Shown here: piece by piece, positions 14,292 to 21,148 of the stretch | Numbering within the stretch: position 1 is the first letter of the stretch | Layout of the letters: the number at the start of each line of letters is the position of its first letter | NCBI GenBank assembly: GCA_023411175.1 | Contig: JAEYPB010000013.1 | Location: 1-24,359, forward strand | Direction: 5' to 3' | DNA: 24,359 bases | DNA from: Bacillota bacterium | Lineage (GTDB): Bacteria > Bacillota > Clostridia > Christensenellales > Aristaeellaceae | Notes under the pieces: generated by a model | Told to the model about the DNA's origin: nothing | The model's input: only the letters and a program-made list of their open reading frames with translations | The model's database searches: none | Position numbers and translations under genes: made by a program

Positions 14292-15149
14292 ATGAGAAAC
14301 CCCGAAATACGGCACATTTCAAGCAACCCGAACCTCACGGGCCTTGCCGAGGTCACGCCGGACATCGTCTACTCCACCGCCGCGGGGGTGGATGTCAAGC
14401 TGGCGCTCCTCCTGCCCTGGGGCGCGGTGGAGCGGGGCGATCGCCTGCCGCTCGTCGTCTTCGTGCAGGGCAGCGCGTGGACGTTCCCGAACATCGGCTA
14501 TGAAATTCCGCAGCTGTCCCGGTACGCGCAGGAGGGCTACGCCGTGGCGACGCTGACCCACCGGAACTGCCTGGAGGGGCACCCGTTCCCGGCGTATCTG
14601 AAGGATGTCAAGACCGCCATCCGCTTCCTGCGCGCCAACGCAGAGGAGTACGCCATCGATCGGGAGCGCGTGTGCATCTTCGGCACCTCCTCGGGCGGAA
14701 ACACCGCGCTGCTTGTGGCGCTGACCGGCGATGATCCCGCCTTCAGAACGGACGAGTATGCCGGGGAGTCCGACAAAGTGCAGCTGATGATCGAGTGCTT
14801 CGGTCCCACGGATCTCGCCGCGATGGTGTCTGCCGGAGCGGGACAGGACGAGTCCTTCGCTGAAATCTTTCGAGGGCTGGCGGGCAGCCGGCCGCTTCCC
14901 GAGGCACTCCATGAGATGAGCCCCGTCAATCGCGTCGCGGCGGGCGCGAAGTACCCGCCGATGCTCCTGATCCACGGCGATGCGGACGAGCTGGTGCCCT
15001 ACGACCAGATGACGAAAATGTATCGGGTGCTTCTTGAAAGCGGTGCGGACGCCCGTGCCATCTGCGTCGACGGCGCGCCCCACGAGGGCAGCTTCTGGAG
15101 CCGGGAACTGCACGACATCATCCTGGGCTTCATCCGCGAAAAGCTTTAA
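14292..15149 (+). CDS. Alpha/beta-hydrolase fold esterase (acetyl-esterase / BD-FAE-like)
   Basis: Probable carboxylesterase of 285 aa, no signal peptide, so cytoplasmic. The catalytic triad is visible: nucleophile S133 in GTSSG (131-135), acid D232 in HGDADELVPYD, and H264 in GAPHEGSFW. The oxyanion-hole segment reads VVFVQGSAW where many relatives have HGGxW. The layout (short helical insertion after the nucleophile, PPMLLIHG before the acid) matches small esterases that deacetylate sugars or plant polysaccharide fragments. The ATG at 14292 has GGAGG at 9 nt; the longer frame starting at 14094 overlaps the upstream gene. Its partner gene is unknown, so the substrate cannot be told; nearby sugar-uptake genes make acetylated sugars plausible. 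Confidence 0.88.
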   Translation: MRNPEIRHISSNPNLTGLAEVTPDIVYSTAAGVDVKLALLLPWGAVERGDRLPLVVFVQGSAWTFPNIGYEIPQLSRYAQEGYAVATLTHRNCLEGHPFPAYLKDVKTAIRFLRANAEEYAIDRERVCIFGTSSGGNTALLVALTGDDPAFRTDEYAGESDKVQLMIECFGPTDLAAMVSAGAGQDESFAEIFRGLAGSRPLPEALHEMSPVNRVAAGAKYPPMLLIHGDADELVPYDQMTKMYRVLLESGADARAICVDGAPHEGSFWSRELHDIILGFIREKL

Positions 15150-15156
15150 CATTTTC

Positions 15157-15192
15157 AAAGCGCTCCCCGCCAAACCGGCAGGGAGCGCTTTT
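15157..15192 (+). terminator. Strong terminator of the esterase gene, perhaps bidirectional
   Basis: AAAGCGCTCCC (15157-15167) pairs with GGGAGCGCTTT (15181-15191), and the stem extends inward by GCC/GGC past one mismatch. CTTTTCTGT follows on the plus strand. It may also stop the hydrogenase operon from the other side. The remaining bases to 15283 show nothing else clear. Confidence 0.8.
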
Positions 15193-15283
15193 CTGTCACG
15201 ACAGTCTCGCACAATTCCAATCGTCTCCGCCACGTGCGCTTCTCCTAGCGCCATAAATCCGAAGGAGGTTTTGGAACTTTTTG

Positions 15284-15541
15284 TTATGCCGTTTTTTCCG
15301 GCACGGCGGGCAACACGGTGTCCCGGAAGAAGGCGGCGGATGTCTCCGGTCGGACGCTAAAGAACCTGTCGTCCACCGCGACGCACACACCCTCCTGGCA
15401 ATGCTTCATGCAGAAGGCGAGCTTCAGGTCCACCTGCCCGTGCAGGCGGTTTTCCTCGATCAGCTGCTGGAACGTGGTGACGATGTTGTAGGAGCCCTTC
15501 AGGTGGCACGAGGTGCCGACGCAGATCTTAATCGTGGTCAT
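15284..15541 (-). CDS. Small [2Fe-2S] ferredoxin-like protein (thioredoxin fold, HndB-like)
   Basis: An 85-aa protein with the thioredoxin-like [2Fe-2S] cysteine pattern C7-x4-C12 and C44-x3-C48, as in NuoE and HndB. It likely carries electrons within, or to and from, the hydrogenase complex. The ATG at 15541 has AGGAGG 6 nt upstream and lies inside the end of the hydA gene, overlapping it by 14 bases, so expression is coupled. With the three preceding genes it completes a set comparable to HndABCD of sulfate reducers, in the order A-C-D-B. An alternative is a small regulatory or accessory redox protein. Confidence 0.88.
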   Translation of the reverse strand: MTTIKICVGTSCHLKGSYNIVTTFQQLIEENRLHGQVDLKLAFCMKHCQEGVCVAVDDRFFSVRPETSAAFFRDTVLPAVPEKTA

Positions 15542-17237
15542 GAAATTCCTCCTCGCGGGGTGCGTAATGAACGTGAAGCATCTCATGTACCCGGCCCTTC
15601 AGCGTCTCCGAGTACAGCGTGCGCATCAGCGGGTTTTCCTCCGAGCGGCGGATCGTAATCTGCCGGTCCGCCGAGTACAGCGCCTTGCCGCGGGCCGCCT
15701 TGTCGCCGAAGGTGCCGAAGGGCTGGCCCGCGCCCGCCACGCAGCCGCCGGGGCAGGCCATGACTTCCACAAAGTCGTAGTGTTCGCCGGCCTGGATGCG
15801 CTGGATCAGTGCCTCGGCGTTTCCAAGCCCGCTGACGATGGCGATTTTGAGCGTCCGGTCGCCGTAGTCCAGGGTGGTCTCCTTGATGCCCTTCATGCCG
15901 CGCACGTCCCGGAAGGCGATCTCCTGCATCGCCCGGGCGGACTTGTCCGGCATCAGTCGGCGGATCACCGCCTCGGTGACGCCGCCGGTCACGCCGAAGA
16001 TCACGCCCGCGCCGGTCATGCTGGAGAAGGGCGCGTCCACGGCCTCCGGCTCAAGCTCCGGGTAGATGAGGCCGGACTCCCGGATCATCTGGATCAGCTC
16101 CTGGGTGGTGATGACCACGTCCACCATCGGCACGCCGTCCTTTGTGAACTCCTCGCGGACGGCCTCGGCCTTCTTGGCGGTGCAGGGCATGACCGCCACG
16201 TGGACAATCCTTCGCCCGGCGGAGGCGGGCTGGTCTTTGATGATCGACGCGAACATCTGCATCGGCGAGCGGCAGGTGGACACGTTTGGCATAAGTTCCG
16301 GGTGGAAGCGTTCGACGTACTGCACCCAGGACGGGCAGCAGGAGGTGAAGAGCGGCAGCCTTTCGCCCGATTCCAGCCGCGAGAGAAGCTCGGCGGATTC
16401 CTCGAGCACCGTCAGGTCCGCGCCGGTGGCTGTGTCGAAGACCTCGTCAAAGCCCATGCGCCGAAGGGCCGCGGCGATGCGCCCCAGCGCGTTTTCGCCG
16501 TCCTTGATGCCGAAGGCCTTGCCCACCGCCACCCGGACGGCCGGGGCGATCTGCGCGACGACCCGCGCGCTTTTGTCGCTCAGCGCCGCCCAGACGCGCT
16601 TTCTGTCGTCCCGAACCACGATGGCGCCGGTGGGGCACACCGCGGCGCACTGGCCGCAGCCCACGCAGGTGCTCTGGGCGATGGGCTTGTCAAAGGCGGT
16701 GGCGATCACGAGGTTCGAGCCCCGGTGGGCGAAGTTGATCGCGCCCACGGCCTGCACCTCGTCGCACATGCGCACGCAGTCGCCGCACAGGATGCACTTG
16801 CTGCGGTCGCGGACGATGGCGGGGGAGGATTCGTCCAGCTCCGGTTCCGGCGCGGTGTTCTGGAAGCGCACGCGCTCGATGCCAAAGCGCATGGCCAGTT
16901 CCTGCAGCTTGCAGCTGCCGTTTTTCTGGCAGGTGGTGCAGTCCCGGCAGTGGTGGGACAGGATCAGCTCCAGGATCATCTTGCGATGTTTGCGGAGCTT
17001 TTCGGTGTTCGTGAAGACCTCCGAGCCGGCCTTTGGCGGCGTGGAGCAGGCCGCGTCGATGCCGCCCCACTTGTTCTCCACCATGCACAGGCGGCAGGCG
17101 CCGTAGACCGAAAGCTCGGTGTAGTAGCAGAAGGTGGGGAGGTCGATGCCGGCCTTTCGGATCAGCTCCAGGAGGTTTTTTTCGCCCTCAATGGCGACGG
17201 GCATGCCGTCAATGAACATGTACTTCGCATTTTCCAA
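15528..17237 (-). CDS. hydA: [FeFe]-hydrogenase catalytic subunit, group A (TTG start)
   Basis: A 569-aa enzyme that makes or oxidises H2. In order: plant-type [2Fe-2S] domain (C37, C48, C51, C64), His-ligated [4Fe-4S] site (H96, C100, C103, C109), two [4Fe-4S] ferredoxin motifs (C148/151/154/158 and C191/194/197/201), then the H-cluster domain. The three H-cluster signatures are FTSCCPSW (C300, C301), VMPCTAKKAE (C352) and EVMACPGGCVAGAGQP (C495, C499), so all cluster cysteines and the proton-relay cysteine are present; GAGQP replaces the commoner GGGQP. Translation starts at a TTG (17237) with GGAGG 9 nt upstream, 4 nt after the NuoF-like stop; the next ATG (17219) has no ribosome site. It is the catalytic part of a trimeric, probably NAD(P)-linked bifurcating enzyme. 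Maturation genes hydEFG are not in the window. Confidence 0.96.
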   Translation of the reverse strand: MENAKYMFIDGMPVAIEGEKNLLELIRKAGIDLPTFCYYTELSVYGACRLCMVENKWGGIDAACSTPPKAGSEVFTNTEKLRKHRKMILELILSHHCRDCTTCQKNGSCKLQELAMRFGIERVRFQNTAPEPELDESSPAIVRDRSKCILCGDCVRMCDEVQAVGAINFAHRGSNLVIATAFDKPIAQSTCVGCGQCAAVCPTGAIVVRDDRKRVWAALSDKSARVVAQIAPAVRVAVGKAFGIKDGENALGRIAAALRRMGFDEVFDTATGADLTVLEESAELLSRLESGERLPLFTSCCPSWVQYVERFHPELMPNVSTCRSPMQMFASIIKDQPASAGRRIVHVAVMPCTAKKAEAVREEFTKDGVPMVDVVITTQELIQMIRESGLIYPELEPEAVDAPFSSMTGAGVIFGVTGGVTEAVIRRLMPDKSARAMQEIAFRDVRGMKGIKETTLDYGDRTLKIAIVSGLGNAEALIQRIQAGEHYDFVEVMACPGGCVAGAGQPFGTFGDKAARGKALYSADRQITIRRSEENPLMRTLYSETLKGRVHEMLHVHYAPREEEFHDHD

Positions 17238-17241
17238 GCGC

Positions 17242-19101
17242 TCAGGCCTCCTTTATCGCGTGGAAGGGACAGGCGGTCAGGCACGCGCCGCAGCGGATGC
17301 ACTTTTCGCCGGAAACGGTGAAGGGGTTTCGCACCACACCGGTGATCGCGCCGACGGGGCAGGCCTTCACGCATTTGGAGCAGCCCTTGCACTTTAATGG
17401 GTCGATCTCGATGCGCTTTAGCTTCTGGCAGGCCCCGGCCGGGCAGCGCTTCTCCCGGATATGGGCCTCGTATTCACCGCGGAACTGGCGGATGGTGCTG
17501 ACAACCGGGAAGGCGGCGGTCTTGCCCAGCCCGCAAAGCGCCGTCTGGGAGACGGTGTCGGCCAGGTCGAGGAGGGTTTCAATGTCGCCCTCGCGGCCCT
17601 CGCCGTCCACGATGCGGTTCAGGATCTCCAGCATGCGCTTTGTGCCCTCCCGGCAGGGAACGCACTTGCCGCAGGATTCGTTCTGGGTGAAGTTCATGAA
17701 AAAGCGCGCCACCTCCACCATGCAGGTGTGCTCGTCCATGACCACCATGCCGCCGGAGCCGATCATCGCGCCGGCCTTTTTGAGGGAATCAAAATCGAGC
17801 GGCAGGTTCAGGTGCGCCTTGGTCAGGCAGCCGCCGGAAGGCCCGCCGATTTGCACCGCCTTGAAGTCCGCGCCGTCGCGCATGCCGCCGCCGACGCCGA
17901 AAATCACGTCGCCCAGGGTGGTGCCCATCGGCACCTCGATCAGGCCGGTGTTTTCGATGTTGCCGGTCAGCGCGAAGGCCTTGGTGCCGGGGCTCGACTC
18001 CGGGCCGATGGCGCGGTACCAGTCCGCGCCGCGCTCGATGATGTCGGGCACGTTGGCGAAGGTCTCGACGTTGTTGAGCACGGTGGGCATGTCGTAGAGC
18101 CCATGTTCGACGGTGCGGGGCGGCTTGACCCGGGGCATGCCGCGCTTGCCTTCAATGGAGGCGGTCAGCGCGCTGCCCTCGCCGCAGACGAAGGCGCCTG
18201 CGCCGCGGTTGATGCGCACGCGGAACGAGAAGCCGCTATTCAGGATGTCGTCACCCAGAAGGCCGACCTTTTCGGCCTCGCGGATGGCGGTCTTCAGCCT
18301 CGTCACGGCCAGCGGGTATTCGGCGCGGACGTAGACGTAGCCCTCGGTCGCGCCTGTGGCCCTGGCCGCGATCAGCATACCCTCCAGCATCCGGTGGGGG
18401 TCGCCTTCCATGATGCTTCGGTCCATGAACGCGCCGGGGTCGCCCTCGTCGCCGTTTGTAACCACGTATTTCTGCAAAGCCTTCTGCCGCGCCACCTGGC
18501 CCCACTTCCGGCCCGCCGGGAAGCCGCCGCCCCCGCGGCCGCGCAGGTTCGCCCGGGTGATTTCGTCGATGATCTCCTCGCCCGTCATTTTGAGGCACTT
18601 TTCAAACGCGCGGTAGCCGCCCGCGGCGATGTATTCGGTGATGGACTCGGCGCCGATGTGCCCGCAATTGGAAAGCACCTGCCGGGTCTGCTTCTGGTAG
18701 AAGGGAATGTCGTCCTGCCGCGGGTAGGCGACGCCGTCCTTTTTGTAGACCAGGCGGGGGATGAGTTCGCCGCCCACGATGGTTTTTTCCACGATCTCCT
18801 CACAGTCGGAGAGGCGTACCTTTGTGTACAGCCAGCCCTTCGGCTCGATGCGGATCAGCGGACCCATCTCGCAGAAGCCGTGGCAGCCGCATTTTTTTAG
18901 CCCCACCGTCTCGCCGTGGGGCTCGGCTTCAAGCTCCACCGAGCAGGGGATGCCCCGCGTCTCCAGCTTTTCCTTCAGCGCACTGTGGATTTCCAGCGAT
19001 CCGCTGGACACGCAGCCGGTGCCCGCGCAGATGAGGATGCGCATGCGCTCCTGTTTCAGCGCTGCTTCGCTCCCGGCGCGGAGCGCGTCAAGTGTCCGCA
19101 T
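17242..19101 (-). CDS. hydB: NuoF-like diaphorase subunit of the [FeFe]-hydrogenase (HydB/HndC)
   Basis: A 619-aa flavoprotein that exchanges electrons with NAD(P)H. Domains in order: N-terminal thioredoxin-like [2Fe-2S] domain (C25-x4-C30, then C73-x3-C77); FMN/NADH-binding core with GRGGGGFPAGRKW (188-200) and NGDEGDPGAF (216-225); the [4Fe-4S] site C477, C480, C483 with C523; and a C-terminal bacterial-type ferredoxin domain with two clusters (C571/574/577/581 and C601/604/607/611). This is the full HydB/HndC layout, longer than NuoF of complex I. The ATG at 19101 overlaps the stop of the previous gene by one base (TGATG), with GGGAGG upstream. A much longer open frame extends to 19647 but only covers the neighbouring gene in another frame. 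Confidence 0.95.
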   Translation of the reverse strand: MRTLDALRAGSEAALKQERMRILICAGTGCVSSGSLEIHSALKEKLETRGIPCSVELEAEPHGETVGLKKCGCHGFCEMGPLIRIEPKGWLYTKVRLSDCEEIVEKTIVGGELIPRLVYKKDGVAYPRQDDIPFYQKQTRQVLSNCGHIGAESITEYIAAGGYRAFEKCLKMTGEEIIDEITRANLRGRGGGGFPAGRKWGQVARQKALQKYVVTNGDEGDPGAFMDRSIMEGDPHRMLEGMLIAARATGATEGYVYVRAEYPLAVTRLKTAIREAEKVGLLGDDILNSGFSFRVRINRGAGAFVCGEGSALTASIEGKRGMPRVKPPRTVEHGLYDMPTVLNNVETFANVPDIIERGADWYRAIGPESSPGTKAFALTGNIENTGLIEVPMGTTLGDVIFGVGGGMRDGADFKAVQIGGPSGGCLTKAHLNLPLDFDSLKKAGAMIGSGGMVVMDEHTCMVEVARFFMNFTQNESCGKCVPCREGTKRMLEILNRIVDGEGREGDIETLLDLADTVSQTALCGLGKTAAFPVVSTIRQFRGEYEAHIREKRCPAGACQKLKRIEIDPLKCKGCSKCVKACPVGAITGVVRNPFTVSGEKCIRCGACLTACPFHAIKEA

Positions 19102-19577
19102 CAGCCCACCTCCCGAAGTTTCGCAACCAGTTCCGCCGCCTTCTCCGGCGTCATGGCGGCGTGCACCTGGTCGCCCACCGTGATGACCGGCGCGAGGCCG
19201 CAGGCGCCCAGGCAGGATACCGTCTCCACCGTGAACATCAGATCGGGCGTGGTGGGGTGCTCGGCGGTGACGCCCAGTTCGCTGCGCAGCCGCTCCAGGA
19301 TGGGGATGGATTTCCTCACGTGGCAGGCGGTGCCGTCGCACACGCGGAACACATATTTGCCCTTGGGCTTCAGCGAAAAGTTTTCGTAGAACGTGGCCAC
19401 CGAATAGATCGCCGCCTCGTTCATATGGAGTTTTTTGGCTAGGTAGGGAAACACCTCTGGCGGCAGGTAATGGAAGTGCTCCTGCAGGTCCTGAAGCACC
19501 GCAATCACGGCGCTGGGCGTCGCGCCGTGGGACGATATGATTTCGTCGGCGACGCTCAGGTCGATCGCTTGATTCAT
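19101..19577 (-). CDS. hydC: NuoE-like [2Fe-2S] subunit of the [FeFe]-hydrogenase (HydC/HndA)
   Basis: A 158-aa electron-transfer subunit with the helical N-terminus typical of NuoE (AVLQDLQEHFHYLPPEVF, then AAIYSVATFYENFSL) and a thioredoxin-fold [2Fe-2S] domain whose ligands are C80, C85 (CDGTAC) and C122, C126 (CLGAC). It is the first gene of the hydrogenase operon. The ATG at 19577 has GGGAGG 7-8 nt upstream. Order and one-base overlap with the NuoF-like gene indicate a stoichiometric complex. Confidence 0.95.
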   Translation of the reverse strand: MNQAIDLSVADEIISSHGATPSAVIAVLQDLQEHFHYLPPEVFPYLAKKLHMNEAAIYSVATFYENFSLKPKGKYVFRVCDGTACHVRKSIPILERLRSELGVTAEHPTTPDLMFTVETVSCLGACGLAPVITVGDQVHAAMTPEKAAELVAKLREVG

Positions 19578-19673
19578 CCGGATTCCTCCCGTCGTATCGT
19601 CGCCCGAACCGGGCGCAGCCGGAGTCTGGTTGTCCGTAAGCGCACATGTGCCTTGACAGTCTCTGGCATATTG

Positions 19674-19702
19674 ATTATACGGCGTGTAGGGGGCGGGCGG
19701 AA
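19674..19702 (-). promoter_or_regulatory. Likely promoter of the hydrogenase operon
   Basis: On the minus strand a perfect -10, TATAAT (19674-19679), with a poor -35, TTCCGC (19697-19702), at 17 bp. The leader would be about 90 bases. A weak -35 suggests the promoter needs an activator, and a paired ATCGAT motif lies about 60-80 bp upstream. Confidence 0.45.
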
Positions 19703-19731
19703 ATATGAATACCGAACGGCGGCATATTTAT

Positions 19732-19751
19732 ATCGATATGAGCTTATCGAA
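19732..19751. promoter_or_regulatory. Paired ATCGAT motif upstream of the hydrogenase operon
   Basis: ATCGAT (19732-19737), 8 bp, ATCGAA (19746-19751). The same ATCGAT-N8-ATCGAW arrangement occurs at 21003-21022 at the phosphatase promoter. The first unit is part of a longer palindrome, ATATCGATAT. Confidence 0.45.
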
Positions 19752-19755
19752 TAAA

Positions 19756-19791
19756 CGGCGCGCCGGGCTCTCTTTAGAACCCGGCGCGCCG
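19756..19791 (-). terminator. Terminator of the SpoIIE-type phosphatase gene
   Basis: GGCGCGCCGGG (19757-19767) pairs perfectly with CCCGGCGCGCC (19780-19790) around a 12-nt loop. On the minus strand it is followed by GTTTATT. It starts 18 bases after the phosphatase stop and separates that gene from the hydrogenase operon. Confidence 0.7.
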
Positions 19792-19808
19792 GAGACGGAA
19801 GGTTTTCG

Positions 19809-20978
19809 TCAGTAGAAGCTTATGGTGGTGTGCTTGCCCATTTTTTTAAGGGAGGTCGCTAGCCGTTCGATCAGCTGCGCCTTGAGGCCCAAAGGCGTCG
19901 GCATGCCCTCCGCCTGATGCGCCGGGTTGACCGCCCGGCCGACGAAAAAGCGGATGTCCGTGGCCTTTTCGATGAGCTCCTGGGCGATCAGCGAAGCGCC
20001 GTCCCTGCCCCGGGCCCATATGGCGGCCATATCGCCGCCGCGCAGCGTGTTCTCGGCCAGGATTGCCACCTGGGACAGCGTCACGATCCCCTCGGTCACC
20101 AGATCCACGCCTTCGAGAATGGTAATGGGGGGTATATCGGGATCGAAATAGCTGCCTGACGGTACGCGCGGTTTTTTCAGGTGACGGGCGGCGATTTCGG
20201 CGGTGGTGCCGCCGCACACGATCCGCGCGCCCTCCCCGGCGAAGAAGAGGTTCATCATCGCTTCATCCTGGGACGGATCCGCTGGAGGCCCGAAGGCCAC
20301 TCTCACCGGATGTCGCGCCCTGAGGCGCACCGCCACGGCCGTGGTGTCGTCGCCGGGCTGTCCCGCGTAGAGCTTGCCGCAGGCCTCGGCCACGATGCCC
20401 GCGTAGTACTGGGCGGAGTGTTCAGGCTCGTAAGCGGCCTCAATGAACTGGATGATGCTGTCCCGCGTCCAGCCGTAGTTGAGTTCCCGCCCCACGCCGG
20501 CGTGGACGGCGCCGTCGCTCACGGCGAACAGCACGTCCCCCTCCTCGAGGAGAAAACTGCTCTCCAGGATCTGCTTGCCGGCGATTTCCCGCATTGCAAC
20601 CGGATAATCGCAGCTTTTCCCATCCCGGAACAGCATGACCCGGGGGTTGTCGAACTGGATCAACTCCGCACGGCGGTTGTCGGTGACCCGCATGATGGTG
20701 AAGGTGGAGTAGGCGATTCCGCGCACCCTGCAGACCGGCAGCGCCTTTACCATGGTTTCCACACAGCTGTCGATGGACATGCCGCCGGCGAGCATGGTGG
20801 TCAGAATCTTCGCCGTCAGCGTGGAGAGGATGGAGGCCTTGACACCGCTGCCCAGCCCGTCCGCCAGCGTGACGAGGACGCCGTTGTTGTCGATTCTGTA
20901 CTCGACGCTGTCGCCGCATAGCTGCTCGCCAGCCTTGTTCAGACTGCTGTATCCCACCTCGGTGCAAAGGCTTTTCAC
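19809..20978 (-). CDS. SpoIIE-family PP2C-type phosphatase with a C-terminal extension (GTG start)
   Basis: A 389-aa protein. Residues 1 to about 220 form the SpoIIE/PP2C phosphatase domain, with the metal-binding acids in place: D23 (CGDSVE), D40 in LADGLGSG, D155 in AVSDGAVHAG, and D210-D211 in PGDDTTAVAV. It should dephosphorylate a serine or threonine of a partner protein. The last 170 residues are an extra domain I cannot name (GARIVCGGTTAEIAARHL, then TEGIVTLSQVAILAENTL). I recall close relatives beside trimeric [FeFe]-hydrogenase genes in clostridia, which supports a shared role. The start is the GTG at 20978: AGAGG lies upstream, the protein then begins MKSLCTEVGYSSLNK, and the perfect promoter puts +1 near 21019. 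Longer frames from 20999 or 21026 have no ribosome site, and 21026 lies inside the -10 box. Confidence 0.9.
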   Translation of the reverse strand: MKSLCTEVGYSSLNKAGEQLCGDSVEYRIDNNGVLVTLADGLGSGVKASILSTLTAKILTTMLAGGMSIDSCVETMVKALPVCRVRGIAYSTFTIMRVTDNRRAELIQFDNPRVMLFRDGKSCDYPVAMREIAGKQILESSFLLEEGDVLFAVSDGAVHAGVGRELNYGWTRDSIIQFIEAAYEPEHSAQYYAGIVAEACGKLYAGQPGDDTTAVAVRLRARHPVRVAFGPPADPSQDEAMMNLFFAGEGARIVCGGTTAEIAARHLKKPRVPSGSYFDPDIPPITILEGVDLVTEGIVTLSQVAILAENTLRGGDMAAIWARGRDGASLIAQELIEKATDIRFFVGRAVNPAHQAEGMPTPLGLKAQLIERLATSLKKMGKHTTISFY

Positions 20979-21002
20979 CGCGCATCCCTCTTCTGACATA
21001 AA

Positions 21003-21022
21003 ATCGATTAACAAATATCGAT
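21003..21022. promoter_or_regulatory. Paired ATCGAT motif at the phosphatase start site
   Basis: ATCGAT (21003-21008), 8 bp, ATCGAT (21017-21022). It covers the predicted +1 of the phosphatase promoter (about 21019), a position typical of repressor binding. It has the same spacing as the pair at 19732-19751. Confidence 0.5.
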
Positions 21023-21025
21023 ACA

Positions 21026-21054
21026 ATTATATCTTTATAAGTTTCTGCTGTCAA
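21026..21054 (-). promoter_or_regulatory. Perfect-consensus promoter of the phosphatase gene
   Basis: On the minus strand, TTGACA (21049-21054), exactly 17 bp, TATAAT (21026-21031). This is the sigma-A consensus without mismatch, giving a leader of about 41 bases before the GTG start at 20978. A promoter this strong normally needs a repressor, which fits the motif at the start site. Confidence 0.85.
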
Positions 21055-21098
21055 CCGAAACGACGGCGGCTTTGGGTAATTTCTTTCTTTCGTTAACG

Positions 21099-21133
21099 CC
21101 AAACGCCCCGGTCGCATGGACCGGGGCGTTTGG
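21099..21133 (-). terminator. Terminator-like hairpin behind the GH4 gene
   Basis: CCAAACGCCCCGGTC (21099-21113) pairs with its 15-base complement (21119-21133) around GCATG. It lies 16 bases past the GH4 stop. On the minus strand the following bases are A-rich rather than a T-run, so termination may be incomplete, but the stem is very stable. Confidence 0.6.
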
Positions 21134-21148
21134 CCTGATCTGATCTTC

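Noticed and set aside
15513..17321. A 602-codon plus-strand open frame opposite hydA
   Set aside because: It lies wholly antisense to a gene with all cluster motifs, has no ribosome site or recognisable domain, and its His/Gly/Val/Ala-rich composition is the usual shadow of a high-GC gene.
17461..18900. A 479-codon plus-strand frame opposite the NuoF-like gene, and similar ones opposite GH4 (21116-22510) and phnD (12627-13646)
   Set aside because: Same reason: composition-driven shadows, fully antisense to genes with clear family motifs.
19653..19681. Plus-strand promoter (TTGACA, then TATACG)
   Set aside because: No plus-strand gene follows; the next genes are all on the minus strand. The -35 match is probably chance, though an antisense transcript cannot be excluded.
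21000..21020. Rex-type redox operator at the phosphatase promoter (contains TTGTTAA on the minus strand)
   Set aside because: Only one half-site is present; the second half, expected as TTAACAA, reads TTTTATG.
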